NCBI RefSeq assembly: GCF_036226525.1
Contig: NZ_CP108487.1
Span: 7,688,001-7,752,000 of the forward strand
Source: Kribbella sp. NBC_01245
GTDB lineage: Bacteria; Actinomycetota; Actinomycetes; Propionibacteriales; Kribbellaceae
Length of the DNA stretch: 64,000 bases
Direction: 5' to 3'
In this document: positions 49,040 to 58,499 of the stretch, in pieces
How positions within the stretch are numbered: the first letter of the stretch is position 1
How the letters are laid out: the number at the start of each line of letters is the position of its first letter
The notes under the pieces: generated by a model
The model's database searches: none
What the model saw: only the letters and a program-made list of their open reading frames with translations
What the model was told of the DNA's origin: nothing
Program-made: the position numbers and the translations under genes

Positions 49040-50415
49040 TTAGATCGAGGTCGGTAGCTTCTCCAGCTCTTCGGTCTGTGTGTATCCATGGTCGCCGAGT
49101 GCGGCACTGAGGTCATGCCAGAGCAGACTGGCGGCCCGCTGATCTGTGCCGATTGGCGCGAGCTCGATGGTCATCGACGTCAGACTGGCCCAGTCGATCC
49201 ACAGCCGTCGGCGGACGCAATGGCCATTGACGCCAACCACGATCCGGATCGCGAAGTATCGCTCGGACTCCGGGCCGGTGAGGATCTGGCGGATGGTCGA
49301 CGTGATCGCGAGCGGCTCGGCGTCCAGCCACTCGTGGACGTCCTCCTCGGTCGTCAGATCGGCAGCCTGGTGGTACCAGGCGGGATCCAGCCAGGCTTCG
49401 CGAGTCGGGTCCATGAACCCAGTAGCGATCGTTGAGCCGACTTGCCGGGCGGTGAGCTCGGGAAGTTCCAGCAGGCCGAGTAGCGCGAAAGCCTTGGCGG
49501 CGAGAACATCCAGGGCGTTGTCGCTCTCGGCCAGTTGGTCGATCGATAGGCCGAGGGAGGCGCGTACGCCGAGATGGCCGAGTTCGAGTCCGTCGAGACG
49601 ACGATGTACGTCGGCTAGGCGCTCGGCCAGATGGCTGACAGGCCATTGGGGTCGGGAGGCGAGCCTGGCGCCGGCGATGCGGATGGCGAGCGGGAGGCCG
49701 CCGCAATAGGTCACGACATCCGACCAGGCGGGATCCGTCGTCAGCGGACGCCTCGAGAGCTGGGCGAGCAGGTCGAGTGACTCGTCGACGGGTGGTACAT
49801 CGAGCTGGAGTTGCTCCGCGCCGGGGATCGACGTCAGGACCGAACGGCTGGTCAGGATGACCGCGCAGGTGGACGATCCGGGCAGCAACGGAGCGACTTG
49901 CGGTGCGTCGGCTCAGTTGTCGAGCAGGACCAACATGTTGCGCTTGGCAAGGATTGACCGATACAGGCCGGTGGCGGCGTCCACCTCATCCGGAAGGCTG
50001 GTGTCGGGAATGCCCAAGCTCGTCAGCAACTGCCGCAACCCGTCGAGCGGTTCGGTGGGCTTGGCCGGTCCGTGTCCGCGCAGGTCGACGTACAGCTGGC
50101 CATCTGGGAACTGGTCGAGCACCTGATCGGCGCCCTGGATCGCGAGTGCGGTCTTGCCGATTCCGCCCATGCCGGTGATGGCCAGCAAGGTGAGCCCAGG
50201 CCTGGCCGCCGATATGGTGAGCCGATCCACTAGCAGCGCCAGCTCGTCTTCGCGGCCGACGAAGTCGCTCGTTGCCAACGGCAACTGCCGAGGTCGCGAC
50301 GGCCTCGCTCGAGCCCGCTGATCGCCTGCGCACTCATCCCAGCCCGCTCCGCAAGCTCGACCTGCGATAAACCCGCCGCGGTTCGGTATCGGCGTAGCAG
50401 GTCGGCGAAGATCAT
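49040..50415 (-). pseudogene. Decayed fourth copy of the HTH/NB-ARC/TPR array
   Basis: The start is ATG 50415 (MIFADLLRRYRTAAGLSQVE), overlapping the preceding gene's stop as in the intact copies. Near 50300 the frame shifts and the end of the HTH region is lost; the ATPase part goes on in another frame (RPRQLPLATSDFVGREDELA, GMGGIGKTALAIQGADQV). An in-frame TGA at 49913-49915 interrupts the Walker B segment (LVLLDN-stop-ADAPQVAPLLPG). After the STAND core a stretch of about 100 residues (winged-helix part) is deleted (TARQVGSTIATGFMDP joins TREAWLDPAWY) and the TPR region is lost, ending ALGDHGYTQTEELEKLPTSI. Four separate defects make it non-functional. Confidence 0.85.
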
Positions 50416-52793
50416 ACTTCCGCCATCCCGAGCAGACCTTCGATGCTGCCCGTATCCGTGCCGTGTTCCTGACGGATGGCCAAGGCGGTCCGCCAATGAC
50501 GCCTCGCCTCGGCGGCGTTGCCTGCCGCGTGGAGTGCATGACCGATATCGACCTCGACCGCCGCCTGGCGAAGCCTGTCGTCCTCGCGCTCAGCCAACTC
50601 CAGTGCGCGGCCGAGGCGTTCGCCTGCCTCGCCGAGTCGCCCTTGTTCGATGGCGACGCGGCCAAGCTCGTGCCATGCCTCGCTCTCAAGCAGCACCCGG
50701 TCGTAGGTCCGGGAAAGGTCCGCACAAGCTGCCAGGGCGGATTCGGCCGCCTCGTAGTCGCCGATCTCGCGGCTTGCCAGGCCGTGGGTCATATGAATGA
50801 TGCACCGATACCACCCGTGCTCGGGATCTGCGAGGTGTGCAAGGCCCTCTTCGAATGCCGCTGAACCCAGGTCTTTGCGGCCGGTCTTCAGATGGAGCAT
50901 GCCCAAGGCCATACACGCGAAGGCGGCCCTGCGAGGGAGCTGAAGTTGGATGGCCATCTCGCGCGCCTTGGCCGCGTAGGGGATTGCCTCTTCGTAGCGG
51001 CCGAGCCGTTCCAGCAAATGTCCCAGCGTCAGTAGGCAAAGGGCTTGCATGCCGCCGACACCAGTGATGTCCGCACGGGTGAGTGCTTGCTGCATTGGCG
51101 AAACGGCTTCCTCGTACCGTTCGAGTTCGCCTAATGCCGCACCGAGATCGTGCAACACCATTCCCGCTCCGAGGTGGTCTCCCGAAGCGATGGCTATCTC
51201 CCTCACTGCAGTCATCGCAAACATCCAGTCGAGCCATCGGCGCCGCCGGGTGTAATAGGCGTTCAGGCCGACGGCCAACCGGATGGCCAGCTGTTGCTCA
51301 AAGGCGGTCCCGGTGGCACCCCGCCGCAGCGTCGGCACGATGAGGTCGCGCGCGTCATCGAGCCACTCCATCGCCTCTGGGAGGTTCAACTCCATTGCAG
51401 AAGCCCACCAGTCGGGACTCAGCCATGCCTCGCGGCTGTCGCCATGGCCAGCGTGGTCGGAAACCCTCCATGTGACGGCCGACAGGCGTTCTAGCCATCG
51501 CACCCGTGCCGCGACTTGCTCGTCTGGGGTCAGGACTTCGTGGACGTGTTCGGCCGCTGCGACCCGGAGGAGGTCATGCAGTCGGTAGCGCTCGGGCGCT
51601 GGGCTAGCGAGCAGGTGTACGTCGACCAGTCGTTCCAACGCGGCGGCCGCATCACGCTCTGACCAGTCGGCAAAGGCGGCGATTTGGCGCGCACTGATCA
51701 CTGGCGATTCGGCCAAGCCCAGCAGGGCGAACGCCTCTGCCGCCCGTACGTCGATCGGGTCGTCGCTCTCGCGGAGGTGGTCGATGGAGAGGTTGAGCGT
51801 CGCCCGGACGCCGATGCCGGCATCGACTTCCAGCTCGTCGAGACGGCGGCGTTCGTCCGCCAGCCGGCCGGCGAGGTGCGAGACGGGCCAGTTCGGGCGG
51901 GAGGCGAGTCTCGCGCCCGCGATCCGGATCGCCAACGGCAGACCGCCACAGTGCTCGACCACCTGCGTCCAGGCCGGGTCGTCCGACAGCGGCCGGCCGG
52001 CGACCGTGGCAAGGAGGCGAAGGGACTCGGCCAGTGGCGGCACTTCGAGAGGGACCCGGATGGTGCCGGCGATGGCGGGCAGATCCAGCCGGCTGGTCAC
52101 GATGACCGCGCACCTGGCCGAACCGGGCAGCAGCGGCAGCACCTGCTGCGCGTCCGCCGCGTTGTCGAGGATGACCAGCATGCGCCGCTCGGCCAGCAGC
52201 GTCCGGTACTTCGCGACCGCCTGGGTCTCGTCGGAGGCCAACTCGTCCGGCTGGACCCCGAAGACCGACAGCACTTCGCGGAGGGCGTCGATCGGAGCCG
52301 TAGCCGTACCAGGGCCGAAGCCGCGCAGGTCGACGTACAGCTGGCCATCGGGGAACTGCGCCACCGACTCGTGCGCGGCCTGAACGGCAAGGGCGGTCTT
52401 GCCGACGCCGCCCATCCCGGTGATGGTCAGTACGCTCAGCGCGGTCGCCTCAGCGGCACCGACCAGCGCCTGGCGAAGGGTGGCGAGCTCCGACTCTCGA
52501 CCGATGAAGTCCCGCGTGGCCAAGGGGAGTTGCCGGGGGATCGTCCGTTCCGGGGCAGGCGTTGAGACGGTGCCGGCCGTACGCGCGGACGTGGTGAGCA
52601 GGGTCGCCTGGTCGGCGGCGTTGAGGTCGAGCGCGTCGGCCAGGGCCAGCACGGTATCCCGGCGCGGATGACGACGAATGCCCCGCTCCAGTCCGCTGAT
52701 GGCGGCAACGCTGAGACCCGCCCGCTCGGCGAGTTCGGCCTGTGACAAGCCTGCCGTGGTCCGGTAGCGGCGGAGGAGGTCGGCGAAGGTCAT
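50412..52793 (-). CDS. HTH/NB-ARC/TPR STAND-type regulator, copy 3
   Basis: 793 residues from ATG 52793, overlapping the stop of copy 2 as ATGA. Order: XRE-type helix-turn-helix (about 1-60: RTTAGLSQAELAERAGLSVA), linker, NB-ARC ATPase (Walker A GMGGVGKTALAVQ at about 126-133, Walker B RRMLVILDNAADA, and the helical-domain GLPLAIRIAGARLASRP), winged-helix part with RLHDLLRVAAAEHV, and a TPR solenoid from about 560 to the end. Such proteins are thought to couple ligand sensing by TPRs to ATP-dependent regulation. Its NB-ARC segment is nearly the same as in copy 2, while TPRs differ. Confidence 0.88.
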   Translation of the reverse strand: MTFADLLRRYRTTAGLSQAELAERAGLSVAAISGLERGIRRHPRRDTVLALADALDLNAADQATLLTTSARTAGTVSTPAPERTIPRQLPLATRDFIGRESELATLRQALVGAAEATALSVLTITGMGGVGKTALAVQAAHESVAQFPDGQLYVDLRGFGPGTATAPIDALREVLSVFGVQPDELASDETQAVAKYRTLLAERRMLVILDNAADAQQVLPLLPGSARCAVIVTSRLDLPAIAGTIRVPLEVPPLAESLRLLATVAGRPLSDDPAWTQVVEHCGGLPLAIRIAGARLASRPNWPVSHLAGRLADERRRLDELEVDAGIGVRATLNLSIDHLRESDDPIDVRAAEAFALLGLAESPVISARQIAAFADWSERDAAAALERLVDVHLLASPAPERYRLHDLLRVAAAEHVHEVLTPDEQVAARVRWLERLSAVTWRVSDHAGHGDSREAWLSPDWWASAMELNLPEAMEWLDDARDLIVPTLRRGATGTAFEQQLAIRLAVGLNAYYTRRRRWLDWMFAMTAVREIAIASGDHLGAGMVLHDLGAALGELERYEEAVSPMQQALTRADITGVGGMQALCLLTLGHLLERLGRYEEAIPYAAKAREMAIQLQLPRRAAFACMALGMLHLKTGRKDLGSAAFEEGLAHLADPEHGWYRCIIHMTHGLASREIGDYEAAESALAACADLSRTYDRVLLESEAWHELGRVAIEQGRLGEAGERLGRALELAEREDDRLRQAAVEVDIGHALHAAGNAAEARRHWRTALAIRQEHGTDTGSIEGLLGMAEV

Positions 52794-55165
52794 GTGGCGG
52801 CCATTCCGAGGAGGGCTTCGATGGTGGTTGTGGGTGCGCCGTTCTCCTGGTGGATGGCCAAGGCGGTGCGCCAGTGGCGGCGGGCTTCGGTGGGCTGGTC
52901 GGTGGCATGCAGGGTATGGCCGATGTCGACCTCGATCGCCGCTTGCTGGAGCCAGTTCTTCTCGCGCTCGGCCACGGTCAGGGCGAGGCGGAAGTGATCG
53001 AGTGCGGCCGGGTAACGCTCTTGCGCGAGGGCAACGCGGCCCAACTCGTGCTGCGCCTCGCTCGCGATCAGGGCGAGGTCGGTGCCTTCGCAAACCGCGA
53101 TGCAGGATTCGAGGGCGGTGATCGCCTCGGCGTGGTCGCCGAGCTCGCGGCTGGTCACCGCGAGGTTCAGCAGGATCGAGGCCCGGAACCGCTGGTGTTC
53201 GGGATCCGCGAGCCACGCCAGGGCCTGGTCGAACTCCGCCAACCCCAGCTCCTTGCTGCCGACCTTCAGCTGCAAGATGCCCAGGCTCATACAGGCATAG
53301 GCGATTCGGCGGGGGAGTTGAAGCCGGAGATTCAGGTCTCGCGCTCTGATCGCATACGGGATCGCCTCTTGGTAGCGACCGACACGTTCCAGCAGGTGCC
53401 CCAGCATCAGCAGGCACAGACCCTGCAGACTTTCCTCCTCGCTCAGGTCAGCCTCATCCGCGCCTTGGACTACGAATGGGACGGCTTCCTCATAGCGTTC
53501 TTGTTCGCCGAGAGCCGCGCCGAGGTCATGCAGGACCAAGCCGGCCGCGATGTGATCACCGGAGGCGATGGCGATGTCCTTGACCTCGTTCATCGCGAGC
53601 GCCCAGTCGAACCAGCGGCGACGCTGCGTGTAATAAGAGTTGAGGCCGACGGCCAGGCGAATCGCCAACTCCTGCTCGAATGCCGTACCGGCGGCGCCTT
53701 GGTGGAGAGCCGGCACGATCAACTCCCGCTCATCGTCGAGCCATTCCAACGACTCCTCGTGGCCGAGGTTCATCGCGGAGGCCCACCAGTCGGGGCTCAG
53801 CCACGCCTCGCGGGTGGCGCCGTGACCCGCATGCTGAAGGGCTCGCCAAGCCACGGCCGACAGACGTTCCAGCCAACGCACCCGGGCGGCGGTCCGCTCG
53901 TCCGGGGTCAGGACGCGGTTGGCGTGTTCGACCGCCGCGACCCGGAGGAGGTCATGCATCCGATAGCGCTCGGGTGCTGGGCTGGCGAGCAGATGCACGT
54001 CGACCAGTCGTTCCAACGCGGTGGCGGCGTCCCGCTCCGAGCAGCCGGCGAGGGCCGCGACCTGCCGTGCACTGGCGTCCGGCGATTCCACCAGGCCCAG
54101 AAATGCGAACACCGCTGCCGCCCGTACGTCGATCGGGTCGTCGCTTTCGCGGAGATGGTCGATGGACAGATTGAGGGTCGTCCGCACCCCCGTACCGGCG
54201 TCGATCTCCAACTCGTCGAGCCGCCGACGTTCATCCGCCAGGCGTTCGGCCAGATGGGAGACCGGCCAGTTCGGCCGCGCGGCGAGCCTCGCGCCAGCGA
54301 TCCGGATGGCCAGCGGCAGACCGCCACAGTGCTCGACCACCTGCGTCCAGGCGGGGTCGTCCGTCAGCGTTCGGCGGGCCACCGTTGCCAGCAGGCGAAG
54401 CGATTCGGCGAGCGGCGGCACTTCCAGCGGCACCCGGATGGTGCCGGCGATCGCGGGCAGGTCCAGCCGGCTGGTCACGATGACCGCGCACCTGGCCGAA
54501 CCGGGCAGCAGCGGCAGCACCTGCTGCGCATCGGCCGCGTTGTCCAGCACGACCAGCATGCGCCGATCGGCGAGCAGCGTGCGGTACTTGGCCACCGCCT
54601 GTGCCTCGTCCGCGGCCAGCTCGTCCGGCTGGATGCCGAAGACCGACAACACCTCACGCAACGCGTCGAGCGGTGCCGTCGCCGTCCCCGGGCCGAAGCC
54701 GCGCAGGTCGACGTACACCTGACCGTCGGGGAACTGCGCCACCGACTCATGCGCGGCCTGGATCGCGAGCGCGGTCTTCCCGACCCCACCCATGCCCGTA
54801 ATGGTCAGCACTCTCAGCGCTTCAGCTGTGCCGGCCAACGCCTGCCGCAGCGTGCCCAGCTCGGCCTCCCGACCGATGAAGTCGCCCGCTGCCAATGGGA
54901 GCTGCCGGGGGACTACCGCCGCGGGGAACACCGCGACCTGTGCGCGCCTTTTCGCCGCAGTGAGCAGCTCTGCCTGGTCAGGAGCGTTGAGGTCGAGGAC
55001 ATCGGCCAAGGCCAGCACAGTCTCCCGACGCGGATAACGGCGAACGCCACGCTCCAACCCACTGACAGCGTCCACACTGAGCCCTGCGCGCTCCGCCAAA
55101 CCAGCTTGCGAAAGGCTGGCAGCACGCCGGTGTTGACGAAGAAGATTCGCGAAGGAAGACGGCAT
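52790..55165 (-). CDS. HTH/NB-ARC/TPR STAND-type regulator, copy 2
   Basis: 791 residues. HTH at about 1-60 (RRAASLSQAGLAERAGLSVD), NB-ARC with GMGGVGKTALAIQAAHES at about 124-141, RRMLVVLDNAADA and CGGLPLAIRIAGARLAARP, then RMHDLLRVAAVEHAN and a TPR region (about 560-791). It starts three bases after copy 1 stops and overlaps copy 3 by four bases, so the array is translated as a unit. A run of more than 50 bases in the ATPase segment (around 54478-54530) is identical to copy 3 (around 52098-52150). Confidence 0.88.
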   Translation of the reverse strand: MPSSFANLLRQHRRAASLSQAGLAERAGLSVDAVSGLERGVRRYPRRETVLALADVLDLNAPDQAELLTAAKRRAQVAVFPAAVVPRQLPLAAGDFIGREAELGTLRQALAGTAEALRVLTITGMGGVGKTALAIQAAHESVAQFPDGQVYVDLRGFGPGTATAPLDALREVLSVFGIQPDELAADEAQAVAKYRTLLADRRMLVVLDNAADAQQVLPLLPGSARCAVIVTSRLDLPAIAGTIRVPLEVPPLAESLRLLATVARRTLTDDPAWTQVVEHCGGLPLAIRIAGARLAARPNWPVSHLAERLADERRRLDELEIDAGTGVRTTLNLSIDHLRESDDPIDVRAAAVFAFLGLVESPDASARQVAALAGCSERDAATALERLVDVHLLASPAPERYRMHDLLRVAAVEHANRVLTPDERTAARVRWLERLSAVAWRALQHAGHGATREAWLSPDWWASAMNLGHEESLEWLDDERELIVPALHQGAAGTAFEQELAIRLAVGLNSYYTQRRRWFDWALAMNEVKDIAIASGDHIAAGLVLHDLGAALGEQERYEEAVPFVVQGADEADLSEEESLQGLCLLMLGHLLERVGRYQEAIPYAIRARDLNLRLQLPRRIAYACMSLGILQLKVGSKELGLAEFDQALAWLADPEHQRFRASILLNLAVTSRELGDHAEAITALESCIAVCEGTDLALIASEAQHELGRVALAQERYPAALDHFRLALTVAEREKNWLQQAAIEVDIGHTLHATDQPTEARRHWRTALAIHQENGAPTTTIEALLGMAAT

Positions 55166-55168
55166 GGG

Positions 55169-57568
55169 TCAGTGCTCTTCCAGGAGGGCCTTGAGGGTGG
55201 GGGTGGGGATGGCGTGGGAGTGGAGGATGGTCTGGGCCAGGCGCCATTCGCGGCGGGCGTCGGACTCGTGGCCTTGGGTCTGGTGGGCGTCGCCGAGGTG
55301 GCGGCGGATCGTTGCTTCGCGCAACCAGTCGCCGTGTTGGCCGGCGATGGCGAGGGCTTCGCTGTAGTGCAAGACGGCTTCGGAGTGGTTGCCGAGGGCA
55401 AACGCGAGTAGGCCGAGCTCGTCCAGGGCCTCGGCTTCGGCGAGGCTGCCGCCCTCCGCGCGGAAGAGCGCCAGGCTCTGCTCGAGGGCCTCGGCGGCGG
55501 TCTGGTATTCGCCGGCCTCGCGATAGGCCACGCCGACGTTCATGGCGATCATGCCCTGGCCGCCACGAGGTCCGGCGGCGGCGCCGAGTGCCAGGGCCTC
55601 GTTGAACCGGTCCCGCGCGCGGCCGTTGTCCCCGGTCTTCAGGTAGAGCATGCCGAGTGCGAGACAGGCGTAGGCGGTCCGGCCGGGGTGCCCGACGTGG
55701 AGGCCGAGGCGGCGCGCGCGTTCGGCGTACGGGATGCCTTCGGCGTACTGGCCGTTGCGTTCGAGGGCGTGGCTGAGGCTGCTCAGGCAGAGCACCTGGA
55801 GGATGCGGTCGTCGGTCCGCTCGGCAGCGGCCACAGCCTGGTGCAGGCGCTCGGCGGCGTGTGCGTACTGCCCGAGCTCGGCCTGGGCAGCGCCGAGATC
55901 ATGCAGTACGACGGCCTCGGCGATCGGGTCGTCGCCCTTGGCCACGAGGTCGACGACTGCCTGGTTGACGTGGAGCCAGTCGAGCCAGAGCTTCTGCTGC
56001 GCGTAGTACGCGTTGAGCCCGATAGCGAGCCGTATCGCGACCGCTGGAGCCGTCGAGGCCGTACGTCGTACCGTCGGGACCAGGGTCTGCCGCTCGGCGT
56101 CGAGCCATGCCACTACCTCGGCCTCGGTAGTGAGGTCCTCCGAGGGCTTGAGCCAGGCCGGATCCAGCCAGGCCTGCCGGGTGGCTCCGTGGGTGGCGAA
56201 CTCGCTTGCGCGCCATACGACGGCCAGTAGTCGCTCTAGCCACCTGTCGCGGGCTGCGGCCTGCTCGGATGGCGTGAGCACTTGCTCGGCGTACTCCATC
56301 GCAGAGACACGCAGTAGGTCGTGCAGACGGTACTGGTCGTTGCCCTGGCTAGTGAGCAGGTGTACGTCCACTAGCCGCTCAAGCCCGGTGACGGCCTCAC
56401 CCTCGCTGGAGTCGGCCAGAGCCGCCACCAACCGCACACTTAGGTCAGTGCCGTCGGCTAGCCCCAGGAGTGCGAAATACGCCGCAGCCTGTACGTCGAG
56501 GGGGTCGTCGCTACTGGCGAGCTGCTCGATCGACAGGGTCAGCGTGGCCCGCACGCCCGCGTGGTCGATCTCCAGCTCGTCTAGGCGCCGGCGCTCGTCA
56601 GCCAGGCGGTCTGCGAGGTGACTGACCGGCCAGTTCGGGCGGGAGGCCAACCGAGCCCCGGCCATCCGGACCGCGAGCGGCAGGCCACCGCACTGGTCGA
56701 CCACGTCGGCCGCGGCCGGGTCATCGCCCAGCTTCCGGCCCGCCACCGTGCCGAGGAGCTCGATCGACTCCGCGACCGGCGGTACGCCGAGCTCAAGATG
56801 ACTGGCGGTGAGACCGGTCAGGGAACGCCTGCTCGTCGCGATCACGGCACAACCCGGCGCCTGCGGCAGCAGCGGGAGGACCTGGTCGGCGTCTACAGCG
56901 TTGTCCACGAGCAGCAGGAGCCGTCGGCCCTCGACGAGGCTGCGGAAGCGCGAGGCGGCCGTTGGGAGGTCGGACGGGAGACCGTCTGTGGGCACACCGA
57001 GGGTGCTGAGGATGCTGGTCAGCGCGTCGAGCGGCTCCAGCGGGGGTCCGGGGCCGAATCCGCGCAGGTCGAGGTAGAGCTGGCCGTCGGCGAACAACCC
57101 GGCCACCTGGTGTGCCGCGTGGACTGCCAGCGTGGTCTTGCCGATCCCGCCCATCCCGGTCATGGCGATGACCGGCGCCCGCTCCGGCGTCTTGAGCTCC
57201 GAGGGCGCGTGCTCCGGCGTCGTACGGCTTAGGTGGTCGACCAGCTGGCGTAGCTCTGCGTCACGCCCGGTGAAGTCGCCGGCCGCGAGCGGGAGCTGCC
57301 GAGGCGGCACGAAGGCCGTCGGCGCGGTCGTGGCGGCTGGACGGCCGCGGCGGGAGGCGGCGGCTTCGAGGGCTGCGCGCTGGTCGGCGTCCAGGCCGAG
57401 GGCGTCGGCGAGGGCCGTCAAGGTGCTGCGCTGGGGGTAACGGCGGAAGCCGCGCTCGAGGGTGCTGATGGCCTCTGGGCTCAAACCGGAGCGCGTTGCC
57501 AGCTCGTCCTGGGTGAGGCCGCCGGCCTGCCGATGACGCCGCAACAGGGCCGCGAACTGGGAATCCAT
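55169..57568 (-). CDS. HTH/NB-ARC/TPR STAND-type regulator, copy 1
   Basis: 799 residues from ATG 57568 with GGAGGGGAGCGG upstream; further upstream codons in frame are part of the promoter. HTH about 1-60 (HRQAGGLTQDELATRSGLSP), NB-ARC with GMGGIGKTTLAVHAAHQV at about 138-155 and LLLLVDNAVDADQVLPLLPQ, helical domain CGGLPLAVRMAGARLASRP, then RLHDLLRVSAMEYAE and TPRs (about 570-799). It is the most diverged copy and the first gene of the array, divergent from a LuxR-type regulator. Confidence 0.9.
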   Translation of the reverse strand: MDSQFAALLRRHRQAGGLTQDELATRSGLSPEAISTLERGFRRYPQRSTLTALADALGLDADQRAALEAAASRRGRPAATTAPTAFVPPRQLPLAAGDFTGRDAELRQLVDHLSRTTPEHAPSELKTPERAPVIAMTGMGGIGKTTLAVHAAHQVAGLFADGQLYLDLRGFGPGPPLEPLDALTSILSTLGVPTDGLPSDLPTAASRFRSLVEGRRLLLLVDNAVDADQVLPLLPQAPGCAVIATSRRSLTGLTASHLELGVPPVAESIELLGTVAGRKLGDDPAAADVVDQCGGLPLAVRMAGARLASRPNWPVSHLADRLADERRRLDELEIDHAGVRATLTLSIEQLASSDDPLDVQAAAYFALLGLADGTDLSVRLVAALADSSEGEAVTGLERLVDVHLLTSQGNDQYRLHDLLRVSAMEYAEQVLTPSEQAAARDRWLERLLAVVWRASEFATHGATRQAWLDPAWLKPSEDLTTEAEVVAWLDAERQTLVPTVRRTASTAPAVAIRLAIGLNAYYAQQKLWLDWLHVNQAVVDLVAKGDDPIAEAVVLHDLGAAQAELGQYAHAAERLHQAVAAAERTDDRILQVLCLSSLSHALERNGQYAEGIPYAERARRLGLHVGHPGRTAYACLALGMLYLKTGDNGRARDRFNEALALGAAAGPRGGQGMIAMNVGVAYREAGEYQTAAEALEQSLALFRAEGGSLAEAEALDELGLLAFALGNHSEAVLHYSEALAIAGQHGDWLREATIRRHLGDAHQTQGHESDARREWRLAQTILHSHAIPTPTLKALLEEH

Positions 57569-57599
57569 CCGCTCCCCTCCGCAAAAGCCGCAATTGTAT

Positions 57600-57632
57600 G
57601 GGTGAACTGTACGAGTTGTACCTGTTACATCC
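57600..57632. promoter_or_regulatory. Divergent promoter region with TGTAC repeats
   Basis: Between the STAND array and the LuxR-type gene lies an AT-richer stretch with GTGAACTGTACGAGTTGTAC and CTGTTACAT. TGTAC occurs twice, ten bases apart, and GTAC is self-complementary, giving a possible binding site for one of the HTH proteins on either side. Promoter elements cannot be assigned with confidence. Confidence 0.4.
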
Positions 57633-57687
57633 CCTCCCGCTCTTCGAGACTTGTCCAGTCTGCTGACCGACTGGGGAGGAGAAGCGG

Positions 57688-58464
57688 ATGACACTGCACC
57701 AGATCGAGGTGCTCGACCGGCATCAGGGGAAGCAGCATCAGGCGAGACCGGCGGAGGACGGCATGCTCACGATGACGCCACGGGTTGCGACGGACGATCT
57801 GCTCGGGCTGGTCCGTCCGACCGCGGGGGAGCCGGTCAACGGCATCCGCTGGCTGGATGGACGGGCCGAGATCCGGGCCGAGCTGGACCTGCTGGACGCG
57901 GGTTGTGGCATCGAGCGGATGGCGATGGTCGCCGACCTGCCGCCGGTTCGGTCACACTCCGTGGTCGCCTGGCGGACCCGGGGTGTCCGGGCCCGGACGA
58001 TCCACCAAGTCGCGCCGCTGTCCGGCCGCGTGCTCGGGACGGATCCGGCCGAGGAGGAGGCCCGGGCGTTCCTGGCCGTCTCGGCGACGATGGTGATCGC
58101 GGACCGTTCGGCCGCGCTGGTCATCCAGCCGCCGGTGGAGACCGACGGCGCGCTGGCCTGGCGCGGGCTGATGATCCATGACGTCCGGCTGGTCGACCTG
58201 CTCTGCGAGATGTACGACGGAGTCTGGGAGTGCAGCCTGCCGATCGGGCTGGACGAGGGTGCCGAGCCGCGGTCGGAGGAGCTGACCGAGCGGCAGGAGT
58301 GCATCGGCCGCCTGCTCGCCACCGGCGCCAAGGACGAGGCGATCGCCCGCCGAATGGGGCTCTCGCTGCGGACGGTCCGCTCGGAGATCAGCAGGCTGAC
58401 CGAGGCGCTGGGCGCGCGCTCGCGGTTCCAGGCGGGTGTGCAGCTGGCCCGTCGCTACGGCTGA
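57688..58464 (+). CDS. LuxR-type helix-turn-helix regulator
   Basis: 258 residues, ATG 57688 after AGGAGAAGCGG. The C-terminal LuxR domain is at about 195-255 ([20 protein letters not shown] followed by [17 protein letters not shown]). The N-terminal 180 residues resemble the phospholipase-D-like/TrmB-type sensor part seen in many actinobacterial LuxR solo regulators, without a nameable ligand. It is divergent from the STAND array and 35 bases from mshB. Confidence 0.85.
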   Translation: MTLHQIEVLDRHQGKQHQARPAEDGMLTMTPRVATDDLLGLVRPTAGEPVNGIRWLDGRAEIRAELDLLDAGCGIERMAMVADLPPVRSHSVVAWRTRGVRARTIHQVAPLSGRVLGTDPAEEEARAFLAVSATMVIADRSAALVIQPPVETDGALAWRGLMIHDVRLVDLLCEMYDGVWECSLPIGLDEGAEPRSEELTERQECIGRLLATGAKDEAIARRMGLSLRTVRSEISRLTEALGARSRFQAGVQLARRYG

Positions 58465-58499
58465 AAAATACTGTCGGAGCAGGGACGTACGCTGGCGAT

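Noticed and set aside
49913-49915. Programmed read-through or selenocysteine at the TGA in the fourth STAND copy
   Set aside because: The gene also has a frameshift, an internal deletion and a lost C-terminus, so decay is the simpler reading.
52742-55411. 889-codon plus-strand frame opposite the STAND array
   Set aside because: It lies fully antisense to copy 2, whose domains are clear; the translated text has no domain and no ribosome site.
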